A stretch of DNA of 64,000 nucleotides from Sulfopaludibacter sp963835555 (GTDB lineage: Bacteria > Acidobacteriota > Terriglobia > Bryobacterales > Bryobacteraceae). The notes under the pieces are model-generated. The model was not told where the DNA came from, ran no database searches, and saw nothing but the letters and a program-made list of their open reading frames with translations. Location of the stretch: contig CAWIGC010000041.1 of NCBI GenBank assembly GCA_963835555.1, positions 193,253 through 257,252 of the forward strand, read 5' to 3'. Positions 47,058-55,612 of this stretch are shown here, in pieces. The translations under genes were made by a program, and so were the position numbers. How positions within the stretch are numbered: the first letter of the stretch is position 1; every line of letters starts with the position of its first letter.

Positions 47058-47738
47058 TCAACGGTGTGCGGGGAAACTGGCAAGTTCCTCCAGCAGGCTT
47101 CGAGCCGGCCCCGGAACGGCTGCTTTGCCGTCCAGGATCTCCTTGTGAGTAACATCGGAGCCATACAGGGCTTTGTCTCCGCTGTGATCGGCCTGCACGA
47201 CGGCGCCATCCACACTGACTCCGGCGAAAACCCCTTTGCTGCGGGAATAGCTGAGGATCTCCGCGTTCAGTTTTAGGTCGGTGTCGGCGGCTGCATGTCT
47301 ACCCACCGGACCCGCTGCCACTGTTACATCGGCGCCGATCTTGAATTTGTCGCCCAGCAGGCTTTGCAGGGCATGGTCGTTCATGAACAGCAGCACGACA
47401 TCCGTGAAAGAGCCGCCAATCTGGAAGCCGACGCTCCCTCCACCAACAGCTATAAACATCGGAGCGCTCCAGCCATTGCCAGTGCGGCACGTCGCTAACC
47501 CCTTGCCGTAGTTGCCGCCGAATATGAAAGCGAGCTTCTCCTCACCTGGAACGATGGCCACGCACTTCGCCTTTTCCAGCAGATCCCGGGGGATGCCTTT
47601 GTCGGGCGTGCTCATGATCTCGTGGAAAACCCGGGTCGCTTTTTGAATGCGCCCGATGTCATCATCGCGATCCGATGCCAGGGCGGGCAGGACTAAACCG
47701 AGACCCGCTATCGAAGCGATTAACAAGTTGTTTGACAT
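47058..47738 (-). CDS. exported SYLF-domain (Ysc84-type) lipid-binding protein
   Basis: 226 residues from the ATG at 47738, which has AAGGAG eight bases upstream; an in-frame start at 47801 is less likely. The signal peptide is LLIASIAGLGLVLPALA. The SYLF core includes LLEKAKCVAIVPGEEKLAFI, GGNYGKGLATCR, GSVGFQIGGSFTDVVLLFMN and YSRSKGVFAGVSVDGAVVQA. SYLF domains bind phosphoinositides or membranes in eukaryotes; bacterial exported members are stress-related and uncharacterised. It lies 66 bases upstream of the glucoamylase, so it may share its transcript. Confidence 0.85.
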   Translation of the reverse strand: MSNNLLIASIAGLGLVLPALASDRDDDIGRIQKATRVFHEIMSTPDKGIPRDLLEKAKCVAIVPGEEKLAFIFGGNYGKGLATCRTGNGWSAPMFIAVGGGSVGFQIGGSFTDVVLLFMNDHALQSLLGDKFKIGADVTVAAGPVGRHAAADTDLKLNAEILSYSRSKGVFAGVSVDGAVVQADHSGDKALYGSDVTHKEILDGKAAVPGPARSLLEELASFPAHR

Positions 47739-47790
47739 GATGCTTCTCCTTATAAGGGCCGCACTCACCGCAGGGCTGGTGAGGTTCCGG

Positions 47791-48339
47791 TTACCTTCCA
47801 CTACCCCCGGCGAAAAGTTTTGGTTCCGCCTCGTGCATGTCCACGCCTACGGCGCGGGTTGTATGCATGATGTCCCTGGCCTTGGCTACTTCGGCTGCCG
47901 TTCCGTGAGCCAGAACGAGAAACTTGTCCGATTTCAACGCAGCTTCGTATTTCACGACACTGTCCTTGGGGATGCCAATGCTGTACAGTCCCGCCCCTAC
48001 CGCGCTCAACCCACCCACCACAACCGCTCCTTCCAGTGCGCCGATGATCCAGGCAACCAAAGGACCAGCGACCAGGATCGGCCCAATGCCTGGAATGGCG
48101 AAGAAAGCGGCTCCGAACAACATCCCCCATATACCACCCCAGAAAGCGCCCTGCTTGCCCCAGTATTTCATGCGATCGCCGGCGTTATAGTATCCGACTA
48201 CGTGCTCGTCGGTGTGATAGTCCTTGCCGACAATGGACATTTTCTTCATGTCAAACCCAGCCCTCTGCAGTTCCTTCACTGCTTCCTCCGCTTGGGAGTG
48301 AGTTTCGTAAATGGCTACAACCGAGTTCGTTTCAGACAT
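47791..48339 (-). CDS. general stress protein 17M-like membrane protein
   Basis: 182 residues. N-terminal 17M-like ferredoxin-fold domain (VVAIYETHSQAEEAVKELQR, AGFDMKKMSIVGKDYH), then a Gly-rich hydrophobic hairpin (WGGIWGMLFGAAFFAIPGIG, LVAWIIGALEGAVVVGGLSA) and a C-terminal strand-helix unit (SDKFLVLAHGTAAEVAKARD). Known members are induced by stress; the mechanism is unknown. It lies ~50 bases upstream of the SYLF start on the same strand and probably shares a transcript. Confidence 0.75.
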   Translation of the reverse strand: MSETNSVVAIYETHSQAEEAVKELQRAGFDMKKMSIVGKDYHTDEHVVGYYNAGDRMKYWGKQGAFWGGIWGMLFGAAFFAIPGIGPILVAGPLVAWIIGALEGAVVVGGLSAVGAGLYSIGIPKDSVVKYEAALKSDKFLVLAHGTAAEVAKARDIMHTTRAVGVDMHEAEPKLFAGGSGR

Positions 48340-48455
48340 GGCTTACGTTCCCTTCTTCTTGAATCGACTTCAGTCGCATTTCTGTGCCCAATGCGGACAA
48401 TGTTTCGCCGGGCCGACGGAACACCCGGTGGATGCAATGCCCATCTGGATCATTG

Positions 48456-48950
48456 CTATGCCAGGTTCCCAGTCGCCCGAAATGTGGACGTCTTCCTGCG
48501 GCCTGCAACGCCCGCCTCTTTTGCAGTGCGAATAGCGAAGTCATATTCCCAGCGGCTCCACGCAGCGAAGGTGACTCGCAGGACTTCCTCCGGCTCGAAA
48601 GGCGTTATTGGCACGTCGAAGCCGCCAATGTTCAGCACCCGCGCCCAAAGGTACTCGTCCGCCAAGCGAGAAAAGACAATGAGGTTTGGTGGATCCGGCC
48701 GTCTCGCTGTGGCTCTCAAAAGGTCCTCCCAGTTGCCGTCGGCGTGGTCACACTCGCAGAGGAGCACCGGGACGCTTTCGTCCCGCAGCAAGGCCAACGC
48801 TTCGCAACAGTCCGAAGCTTCGTGCAACTCCCAGTTTCCCTGGGCGAGGATCTCTCGAAGTCGAACAAGATCGACGCTCAAACTGCTGACCGTAAGAACC
48901 GCCGCAGTTCCCTCCGGCGATGGGATCGTCCCCTCTGTTCGGCGGCTCAT
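48456..48950 (-). CDS. divergent receiver-domain protein
   Basis: 164 residues with a response-regulator-like fold: VLTVSSLSVDLVRLREILAQ, EALALLRDESVPVLLCECDH (the phospho-acceptor Asp position reads CECDHADGNW), NLIVFSRLADEYLWARVLNI and FDVPITPFEPEEVL, where the usual conserved Lys-Pro has become Thr-Pro. The N-terminal acidic pair is also missing. It probably does not work by ordinary phosphorylation. I recall such receiver-like proteins as common in Acidobacteriota. A short basic tail follows; no output domain. Confidence 0.65.
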   Translation of the reverse strand: MSRRTEGTIPSPEGTAAVLTVSSLSVDLVRLREILAQGNWELHEASDCCEALALLRDESVPVLLCECDHADGNWEDLLRATARRPDPPNLIVFSRLADEYLWARVLNIGGFDVPITPFEPEEVLRVTFAAWSRWEYDFAIRTAKEAGVAGRRKTSTFRATGNLA

Positions 48951-49133
48951 TGAGTCCTCAACAGGATGCGCTATATCGGATGTTACCCTTCGACGTCAGT
49001 CAGGGAAACTGGGAAAACGCCTAGTAGGAACGAAACAGGGGAGCCATACACTGGTTACAGAAGTAGGCCCAGAAAGCCCCGGAATACCAGGCAACAAAAC
49101 ATTCAAAAGTACTCAAAGCGACAATAGATGGAG

Positions 49134-49159
49134 GTGGTTATTTACTGTGGTTATTTACT
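49134..49159. repeat. tandem 13-base duplication at the edge of the mobile-element zone
   Basis: GTGGTTATTTACT occurs twice in direct contact (49134-49146 and 49147-49159). It is followed at once by a stretch with two AATGTCC boxes (around 49177 and 49198), resembling an ISNCY-type end. It may be slippage or an insertion scar. Confidence 0.5.
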
Positions 49160-49252
49160 GTAGCGGCAAAGTGATAATGTCCCCTTTTAGCAAAGTAGAA
49201 ATGTCCTCTTGACAACCCCGAAGCTTGGGGGATGCAGGAAGGACCACTACTG

Positions 49253-49560
49253 ATGACACAAGCCGATCGAGACCGGCTGGTGACTTTGAAGAAGGCGAAG
49301 AAGAGGCTGATCACACAGCGGGAGGCTGCTGAAGAGTTGGGCGTGAGCACGCGCCATGTAAAGCGGCTGTTGCGCGCGCTGAAAGAGCGTGGTGACAAGG
49401 CCGTAGTCCACGGGTTGCGCGGCAAGCCATCGAACCGGCGGATCGCAGAGGCGACCGAGAAGGAAGCCGTGAAGACCTTATCGGCGGAGGTCTACGCAGA
49501 CTTTGGGCCGACATTGGCAGCGGAGTATTTAGGCAAGCAACACGGGATTGAGGCGAGTAA
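49253..49560 (+). pseudogene. ISNCY-type transposase, 5' part, split by an ISAzo13-type element
   Basis: The protein starts MTQADRDRLVTLKKAKKRLI and has the HTH ITQREAAEELGVSTRHVKRL then LRALKERGDKAVVHGLRGKP, typical of ISNCY/ISDol1 transposases. It stops matching after YLGKQHGIEASK at 49560, where the ISAzo13 element begins. The frame resumes after that element at 51484 with VTVRQWMIRGKLWRAKKE. Rejoining at the TAA target restores a continuous reading frame. The DDE core is missing altogether. Confidence 0.75.
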
Positions 49561-49580
49561 GGGGCGGCGCAAAAATAACT

Positions 49581-50519
49581 TCACAGATTCGGCTGGATCG
49601 TGTAGTTCCATCGGGGGAGTACTTTGCCAGGGGTGAGGCGGAGTGAAGAGACCAACCGTGGGTAGGGCTTGAGACGGGTCGGATACTCGTTTCGGCCAAG
49701 ATACGCGGTCACGGCCAGCCCGGTTTGAGTATCGGTCGTGCGAATGAACTTGAGCATTGTTTCGTAGCTGTCGAGGGGTTCGGCGGCCCAGTTCTTGGAG
49801 ATCTCGGAGAACAACCGGTGCTCGATGGGATTCCACTTGGAGGCTCCGGTAGGGTAGTGAGCGATGGTGACGGCGATGCCGAAGGGATTGCAGACCTGAG
49901 TCTGAATTCCGATCTTCCAGGCCCAGGAACTGCAACTGTTGCTGCCGCCGGAGTCGGCCAAAATCAGAAGTTTGGGCGTGCGGCCATAGCTACGTGAGCC
50001 CTCCCGTCTCCACCAGGTGGCAATCGAATGAGCAGCGAAGGCCGGCGTGTCGTGAGAGATGCCGACGCAGACGGTGCCGCGGTTGTGAGGCGGATCGTAA
50101 ATGCCATAGGAGATTCCCACCCCGCTGGCATCGGAGCGGAAGTCGTGATCGTTCACCAGGACCGGGGAGCGGTCCCATTTGGCGCCGCCGTTTTTGAAAT
50201 TGCCGATCATTTCGCGTTTCTTACTGTCGACACTGATGATGGGCAGGCCTTGTCGCTGGAAGCGAGTCCGCAGCGAGCAGATATGCTGGAACTGCTGATC
50301 GCGGTACGGGCTGGAGGTGGTGGCAATCTGCTTGCGGTTGACGCGCAGAGAGAAATCCATTTGGTAGAGAAGACGAGCCACCGTATTGGCCGAGACTGGG
50401 ATATCGATCTGCTGGAGAACCTCGGCGATCGTCCCGGTCGTCTTGCGAGTCCACTTCAACCCGGTGATGGGGTCCCCGGCGGTGTCGTGCTCCAGAAGAA
50501 TCTCGATGGCGTCAATTAT
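49581..50519 (-). CDS. ISAzo13-type transposase, catalytic second frame
   Basis: The DDE part of the transposase, read only after a -1 shift from the first frame at an A8 run (50528-50535 on this strand's template). It contains IEILLEHDTAGDPITGLKWT, SANTVARLLYQMDFSLRVNR, IISVDSKKREMIGNFKNGGA (first Asp), LLILADSGGSNSCSSWAWK (second Asp) and HYPTGASKWNPIEHRLFSEI (Glu). It ends NYTIQPNL. Nothing suggests an independent start for this frame, so the working enzyme would be the 565-residue fusion. Confidence 0.75.
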   Translation of the reverse strand: MIDAIEILLEHDTAGDPITGLKWTRKTTGTIAEVLQQIDIPVSANTVARLLYQMDFSLRVNRKQIATTSSPYRDQQFQHICSLRTRFQRQGLPIISVDSKKREMIGNFKNGGAKWDRSPVLVNDHDFRSDASGVGISYGIYDPPHNRGTVCVGISHDTPAFAAHSIATWWRREGSRSYGRTPKLLILADSGGSNSCSSWAWKIGIQTQVCNPFGIAVTIAHYPTGASKWNPIEHRLFSEISKNWAAEPLDSYETMLKFIRTTDTQTGLAVTAYLGRNEYPTRLKPYPRLVSSLRLTPGKVLPRWNYTIQPNL

Positions 50520-51277
50520 TTGGGGCGTTTTTTTTCCACGCGCTTGCGCCCAGCGCCGGCTTTGCGGGCGCGGTCCACTTCCACATCCTGAGAAAGGAGC
50601 TGGTACCGCCCACGGGCTACGGTGTGTGGATCCAGGTCGAGGAAGCCGGCCAGTTGACGATCGCCACCACGGCCCAGTTTGAGAGATTCCAGCCCGGCAT
50701 ACAGACGGCGCTGCTGCTCGTCCAGCAGACTGTAGAACAGCAGGATGGCGGCCTTCACTTCCTCCGGAGAGACCTCCAGCACGGAGGGATCCACGACGGT
50801 GGGCAGGAACTCCACGGTACGGCGCGCCACCAGTTGCCGCCGTTGGACGGCAGGATCGGTAGCTGTGCACAGATACCGGCCGGCGACGATCTGACGCGAA
50901 ACCCGTCCTTGCTGAGTCAATTGATGGAGAGCATCCTGCACTTCGACATGCAACAGCGGAGCCAGTTCATCGGCGAAGTATCCGCGCGGGGAACGATAAA
51001 CGAATCCCTCTGCGGTGGCCAGCAGAGTGCCGAACCGTGAAAACCAAGCCTCTGCTTGCGACCACAGTCCGTGATCGTCAAAGCGAGCGATTTCGCTGAG
51101 GGAATAGTATCGGCCGCGATGCGAATAGCTGGTGAGGTAATCCAGCGGCTTGAGTTTGCGGAAGACGGTGACGTCGACAGAGGTGCCAAGGGCGAGTTTC
51201 AATTCATCCAGAGTGGCGATTTTGTTGCGCAGCAGAAGCGTGCGCAGGGCATCGGGGCGAAAGGAGAGTGGTCGCAT
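50516..51277 (-). CDS. ISAzo13-type transposase, first frame (DNA-binding N-terminus)
   Basis: 253 residues. The first ~150 form an extra winged-helix-like domain (LRNKIATLDELKLALGTSVD, SHRGRYYSLSEIARFDDHGL). Residues ~170-250 match the usual ISAzo13 start (LDEQQRRLYAGLESLKLGRG, GDRQLAGFLDLDPHTVARGR). It stops just after VEKKRPK, at A8. In frame the codons are GAA AAA AAA, giving the heptamer A AAA AAA in the correct phase for -1 slippage into the catalytic frame. A missing A in the assembly is the alternative. A palindrome lies immediately upstream. Confidence 0.75.
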   Translation of the reverse strand: MRPLSFRPDALRTLLLRNKIATLDELKLALGTSVDVTVFRKLKPLDYLTSYSHRGRYYSLSEIARFDDHGLWSQAEAWFSRFGTLLATAEGFVYRSPRGYFADELAPLLHVEVQDALHQLTQQGRVSRQIVAGRYLCTATDPAVQRRQLVARRTVEFLPTVVDPSVLEVSPEEVKAAILLFYSLLDEQQRRLYAGLESLKLGRGGDRQLAGFLDLDPHTVARGRYQLLSQDVEVDRARKAGAGRKRVEKKRPK

Positions 51278-51280
51278 AAT

Positions 51281-51324
51281 GTTATAGTTCCGACTGAACT
51301 AGGCCTCCTGTTCGGAACTATAAC
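51281..51324. repeat. perfect 12-bp inverted repeat upstream of the ISAzo13 transposase start
   Basis: GTTATAGTTCCG (51281-51292) and CGGAACTATAAC (51313-51324) are exact inverted copies separated by 20 bases. They lie 4 bases from the transposase start codon on the minus strand. Possible roles are operator for the element's own winged-helix domain, or a hairpin limiting expression from outside transcripts. Confidence 0.7.
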
Positions 51325-51483
51325 AAATCTACGCGACGTATGCCACGGTCCCTCTAGGACGGCAAATAGCAATAGAACCGGTACGCTGAGCTACTTCGGC
51401 CTTCTCCGAACCGCGCATCAGGGAGGATCGATTATGATAGATAAACGACTATCGGTCTAGTTTTATTTTTGAGGCAGCCCTAA

Positions 51484-51537
51484 GGTGACGGTGCGGCAGT
51501 GGATGATTCGCGGCAAACTGTGGCGGGCAAAGAAGGA
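51484..51537 (+). pseudogene. ISNCY-type transposase, continuation after the ISAzo13 insertion
   Basis: In phase with the fragment ending at 49560, the sequence reads VTVRQWMIRGKLWRAKKE, the expected next motif of ISNCY transposases. Homology stops around 51537, where the next element or its debris begins, so the catalytic domain is lost. Confidence 0.7.
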
Positions 51538-51574
51538 GGGCTCGTCCGGGGAATCTGTGGGTAACTTGCGGGTC

Positions 51575-51991
51575 TCAGCGCTGGGATTGAGTGAGGAAAC
51601 GGTAAAACTTCCGGCAGGTGGAGTCGAAGGAGCGCTGCTCGTCTTCCCAGCCGTTGTGGATCAGCGGCCCGCCGTCCTCATGGATCACGTTGCGGACAAG
51701 TTGTTCCGCGGAGCTCTTTCTCAGACGAGGCTCTTCGTTCACGTCGCGGATGATCTCTCCGCCGAGCAGCCACATATTGTCGACGTGGTTTTGGATGGTC
51801 CTTTTCGACAGGCCGGACTCGGCGAGGTGAAGGAGGAAGGGCATGAAGTATTCCACAAGCCTTCGGCCGACAGGAAGATCCTTTTCCTCGCCCATCCAAC
51901 GCTCCGGCCACTCCGAAAGATCGCGGCAATCGCGGCAGTAGGGCAATAGCGCGGCGGGCGTCAATGGGAGAGAATCGGGATTCGTCTTCAT
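51575..51991 (-). CDS. conserved hypothetical protein, accessory gene beside an ISL3-type transposase
   Basis: 138 residues from the ATG at 51991, with AGGAAG next to it. The sequence is well structured: SLPLTPAALLPYCRDCRDLS, EWPERWMGEEKDLPVGRRLV, HLAESGLSKRTIQNHVDNMW and a C-terminal SFDSTCRKFYRFL. The SKRTIQNHVDNMWLLGGEII region resembles the SAM-like N-terminal domain of tyrosine recombinases, but no catalytic domain follows. I recall very similar hypotheticals in other genomes. It is divergent from the ISL3-type transposase, 24 bases apart, so it may belong to the same element as a regulator. Confidence 0.6.
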   Translation of the reverse strand: MKTNPDSLPLTPAALLPYCRDCRDLSEWPERWMGEEKDLPVGRRLVEYFMPFLLHLAESGLSKRTIQNHVDNMWLLGGEIIRDVNEEPRLRKSSAEQLVRNVIHEDGGPLIHNGWEDEQRSFDSTCRKFYRFLTQSQR

Positions 51992-52015
51992 CTTCCTATC
52001 GATCCAGTCAACTTC

Positions 52016-53479
52016 ATGCGCCTTCCCAGAATTCTGAACCAGTGCCATCCCATCCCGGGATTTGTCTACGGGCAAGCCAGCTTCGCCGAAGACGAGCAAG
52101 CCGTCCTCATCCCGGTCCGGCCGCGGAAACGATCCGCGGCTATTTGCTCGGGCTGTCATCAACCGGCGCCCGGCTACGACCAGTCTCCCACGCCGCGGCG
52201 ATTTGAGTTCATCGGATTCTGGGGCTATCTGGTTTTTCTGGTCTATTGCATGCGACGGGTCAACTGCAAGCAATGCGGGGTGGTGGTCGAAGAAGTGCCG
52301 TGGGGCATGGGGAAGCACGCCTCGACCAAGGTTCACATGCATTTCCTGGGGCATTGGGCGCGCAAACTTTCCTGGAAGGAAACCGCCGAAGAGTTTCGCA
52401 CTTCCTGGGATAAGGTCCACGACGCGGTGGAGTATCTGGTCACCTGGGGGCTGGAGCATCGCGTCCTGGGGGCGATTCGCGCCATTGGCGTGGACGAGAT
52501 TCAGCGCGGCAAAGGGCACAAATATCTGACCTTGGTGTATCAGATCGACTTGGGCTGTACCCGGCTGCTGTGGATTGGCAAGGAACGGACCGTGAAAACC
52601 TTCAAGGAGTTCTTTACCATGATCGGCCCGGAGGTGTCGGCGAAGATCGAGTTCGTCTGCTCGGACATGTGGAAACCGTATTTGGGGGTGATCCGCGAGA
52701 AGTGTTCCCAGGCCCTCAATATCCTCGACCGGTTCCACATCGTGGCCAAGGTGAACAAGGCGCTCGACGACATCCGCTCCGCCGAAGCCCGGCGCATGAA
52801 GGGGGACGGGTACGAACCGGTCCTGACCAAGTCCCGGTGGTGCCTTCTCAAGCGGCCGGCGAACCTCACCGCCAACCAGAAGGTGAAACTGAAAGATCTG
52901 GTGCGCTACAACCTCCAGAGCGTTCGCGCCTATCTGCTCAAGGAAGACTTCCAGCAACTCTGGAATTACGAGTCCACCGCCTGGGCCGCCAAGTTCCTCG
53001 ACCAGTGGTGCCGCCAAGTGATGCGCTCGCGGATCGAGCCGATGAAGAAAGTCGCCAGAACTTTACGCGCCCACCGCGAACAAAAGGATGTGCGCAACGC
53101 TTTCATCCCGGCCAGGCACGCCAACGATATTGCAGCGAAGCGTGCCGGGAAGCAGCCCGGCAAATGGTCGCGGTGGAAAGCCCAGCAGAGATACCGGACG
53201 ACCACGGCAGGTAGACAGAAACGGAACGGGCAAAGCCACCGCTACCGGGAGCACACCAAGAGCCGGAAACCCGAAGAGCCAGAAGCGGTTAATGACCCTG
53301 CGAGGGTAATCGCTACGGAACATTTTTTTCGATCATTTCCTGCGACCGGCCGGGCTGCTACGTGGGATTCGTGCGTGCTCGGCGAAGTCCTTTACAACGC
53401 TTCTGCTCGCACAACTGCCGGCGCGCGATGGAGCGCGTCCGGGAACGGGAGCAACGCTGGAAACAGGGGCGTGATTTAG
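52016..53479 (+). pseudogene. ISL3-type transposase, C-terminus replaced by zinc-finger gene debris
   Basis: A different ISL3 subtype from the other two copies. The N-terminal zinc region has AAICSGCHQPAPGYD and VNCKQCGVVVEEVPWGMGKH. The DDE core has AIGVDEIQRGKGHKYLTLVY and EFVCSDMWKPYLGVIREKCS. The natural sequence runs to PMKKVARTLRAHRE (about 53078). The C-terminal region with the catalytic Glu (a GVVEGLNN-type motif) is absent; the frame instead runs through remains of a zinc-finger gene to 53479. It is therefore probably inactive. Confidence 0.75.
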
Positions 53480-53493
53480 TCCGGAGATATTGA
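53080..53493 (+). pseudogene. two-finger zinc-binding protein relic with at least two frameshifts
   Basis: Three consecutive frames spell one protein: AQRFHPGQARQRYCSEACRE, then KWSRWKAQQRYRTTTAGRQK and PEEPEAVNDPARVIATEHFF, then CDRPGCYVGFVRARRSPLQR and FCSHNCRRAMERVREREQRW, stop at 53491. The first shift is an extra C at ~53160; the second lies at a T7/CC region around 53330-53340. The complete family member has two Cys2Cys2 fingers with a basic linker. The copy at 21.7-22.0 kb keeps only the first finger. Both sit against ISL3-type transposases. Confidence 0.6.
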
Positions 53494-53530
53494 TCGGCTG
53501 GCGGGGCTCGGCGTACATTCAGCCAGTCCG

Positions 53531-54637
53531 ATGCAACTGGAGTATCACCAACTTGACCGGCGATGGGAGCACTTGCGAGTGCGCCATCCCGGGCGGCAGC
53601 GACGGCTGTTGGCGTCGCTGGCCGAGAGCGGCCAGCAAACGCCCATCGTGGTGGTGGCGGCCGAAGGCCAGGCGGACCGCTACGTGGTAATCGACGGCTA
53701 TAAGCGGATCGCGGCACTGGAGCAACTGGGCCGGGACACGGTGGAAGCGGTGGTGTGGCCAATGAGTGAAGCCGCGGCCGTGCTGCTGGACCGCTCGCTG
53801 CGGCTGAGCGAACACGAGGCGGCGCTGGAGGTGGGCTGGCTGCTGGCGGAGTTGGAGCAGCGCTTTGGCTACGGTCTGGATGAGTTGGCGCGCCGGTTCG
53901 ATCGCAGCGTGAGTTGGGTATCGCGGCGGCTGGCGCTGGTGGAGATTCTACCGGAAGCGATCCAGCAGCAGGTGCGCGAGGGCAAGATTCTGGCGCAGGT
54001 GGCTTTGAAGTTTCTGGTGCCTGTGGCGCGCCAAAGTCTGGAGGACTGCCAGCGTATGGCGGCGATATTCGCCGAGCATCACTGCGATACGCGGGAAGCC
54101 GGCCAACTGTATGGCGCGTGGCGCAAAGGCTCGCCCGCGATCCGCAAACGCATTCTGGACAATCCCGAGCTGCTTTTCAAAACACAGCGGCAAGCACAAG
54201 AGAAAGCTCCGGCCGGAACCGGCGCTGAACTGTTACGCGATCTGGAAATGGTAATGGCGATTGTGAACCGCGCGCAACGGCGACTGGCGGGTGCCGCTGT
54301 GACGGAGTTAGATGACCAGCAATCGAAGGCCGCGCGGCATCAGATCGAGCGCATTCAAAGCCAACTCCGCCGCATCGACGCGGAAGTCCTACTGGAGAAG
54401 AAACCGCATGTTGAGCCAAGCGCAACGCACCACGATTCTGGAACTGAATGCGAAGCAAGTAAGCAAACGGGAGATCGCACGGGTGATGGGAATCTCCCGT
54501 GTGGCGGTACGCAAAGTCCTCCGCTCGAACTCCAATGCGGTGCCGGAACTACACCGCGTCGAGAAGGCCGAACCGCACCGGCAACAGATCCTGGAGCTTT
54601 TCGACCGGTGCAAGGGGAATCTCGTGCGAGTCCATGA
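53531..54637 (+). CDS. ParB/RepB-like protein encoded with an IS21-type element
   Basis: 368 residues. The ParB N-terminal nuclease-like domain has YVVIDGYKRIAALEQLGRDT (the GxxRxxA box). The HTH is LDELARRFDRSVSWVSRRLA. The C-terminal third is helical and basic until about residue 295 (IDAEVLLEKKPH). After that the frame overlaps istA by 230 bases and is low-complexity, so the true C-terminus may be near 54420. ParB-domain proteins bind DNA and, as CTPases, slide on it; here it may regulate or target the transposon. Its stop-free run into istA suggests co-expression. Confidence 0.75.
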   Translation: MQLEYHQLDRRWEHLRVRHPGRQRRLLASLAESGQQTPIVVVAAEGQADRYVVIDGYKRIAALEQLGRDTVEAVVWPMSEAAAVLLDRSLRLSEHEAALEVGWLLAELEQRFGYGLDELARRFDRSVSWVSRRLALVEILPEAIQQQVREGKILAQVALKFLVPVARQSLEDCQRMAAIFAEHHCDTREAGQLYGAWRKGSPAIRKRILDNPELLFKTQRQAQEKAPAGTGAELLRDLEMVMAIVNRAQRRLAGAAVTELDDQQSKAARHQIERIQSQLRRIDAEVLLEKKPHVEPSATHHDSGTECEASKQTGDRTGDGNLPCGGTQSPPLELQCGAGTTPRREGRTAPATDPGAFRPVQGESRASP

Positions 54638-55612
54638 GGAGTTGGTAGCGGACGGCGCGAAGTTATCGTATACCGCGTTAACGGCGTTTTGCCGGCGACA
54701 TGGAATCGGCTACGCGCCGCCGACGCCGGCGGGTCAGTATGCGTTCACGCCGGGTGAAGAGGTTCAGCACGACACGTCTCCCCACGAACTCGAACTGGGC
54801 GGCAAGAAGCGCAAGGTGCAGACCGCATCGGCAGTGCTGTGCTATTCGCGGATGCTGTTCTTCCAGTGTTATCCAAACTTCCGACGCTTCGACTGCAAGG
54901 TATTTCTCACCGAGGCGCTGCGTTTCATGGGTGGCGCGACCACTCGGGTGATGATCGATAACACACACGTGGTGGTGCTGCGCGGCAGCGGACGCGACAT
55001 GGTGCCGGTGCCGGAGATGGCCGCCTTTGGAGAGCGTTTCGGTTTTCAGTTCGTGGCGCATGCGATTGGGAATGCGAACCGTTCGGCGCGCGTAGAGCGG
55101 CCGTTCCATTTCATCGAGAACAACTTTCTGGCAGGGCGCACCTTCAGCAGTTGGGAGGATCTCAATCAGAGGGCGCGGGAGTGGTGCGATAAGGTCAACT
55201 CGACTTACAAGAAACATATCCGCGCGGTTCCCCGTGAACTGTTCGCCGTCGAGCGACTGCATCTGAAACCGCTGCCAACGTGGATTCCGGAAGTCTACCG
55301 GCTGCAGCAGCGCCTGGTCGATATCGAAGGGTATGTGGCGCTGAACAGCAACCGGTACTCGGTTCCGGTAGATTGGATCGGCCGCCGCGTGGAGGTGCGC
55401 GAGACCAGGGACAAGATCGAGATTCAACTCGATGCCCGCCGTCTGGTGACGCACCGGCGCATCGCCGAAGCCGAGCACCAGCGAGTGATGCTGGCCGAGC
55501 ATCGTCCTCCGCGCGGCCAGAGAGACGCGCGGCCCGATCCGCATCCCGAAGAGAAGGCCATTGTCGCGGCCGCACCTGAGTTGGCCGACTATGTCGCGGG
55601 GTTAAAACAACG
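54408..55612 (+). pseudogene. istA: IstA transposase (IS21 family), 5' part, interrupted by an ISL3 element
   Basis: 401 residues before the break. N-terminal HTH: LELNAKQVSKREIARVMGIS, RVAVRKVLRS. DDE core: GEEVQHDTSPHELELGGKKR, SAVLCYSRMLFFQCYPNFRR, then GATTRVMIDNTHVVVLRGSG and FGFQFVAHAIGNANRSARVE with RPFHFIENNFLAGR. A C-terminal beta-barrel (YVALNSNRYSVPVDWIGRRV) follows. The frame breaks exactly at the 8-base target duplication AAACAACG (55605-55612) and resumes at 57267. Excising the ISL3 element and one repeat gives an uninterrupted 466-residue IstA, so the disruption is recent. Confidence 0.85.

Larger units (their letters stand above)
49561..51480 (-). mobile_element. ISAzo13-type insertion sequence, complete (1920 bp)
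   Basis: The ends match as inverted repeats: GGGGCGGCGCAAAAATAA inward from 49561 and GGGCTGCCTCAAAAATAA inward from 51480 (14 of 18). Both flanks are TAA (49558-49560, 51481-51483), a plausible 3-base target duplication. Removing the element restores the ISNCY transposase reading frame, which confirms both borders. It has two overlapping reading frames and a 12-bp palindrome upstream of the first. Confidence 0.8.

Noticed and set aside
49134..49230. Possible CRISPR-like repeats
   Set aside because: Only one tandem 13-base duplication and two short AATGTCC boxes; no regular spacers, no cas genes. Better read as an IS end.
51575..53017. 480-codon minus-strand frame
   Set aside because: Only its last 138 codons (51575-51991) look like protein; the rest is the antisense of the ISL3-type transposase.
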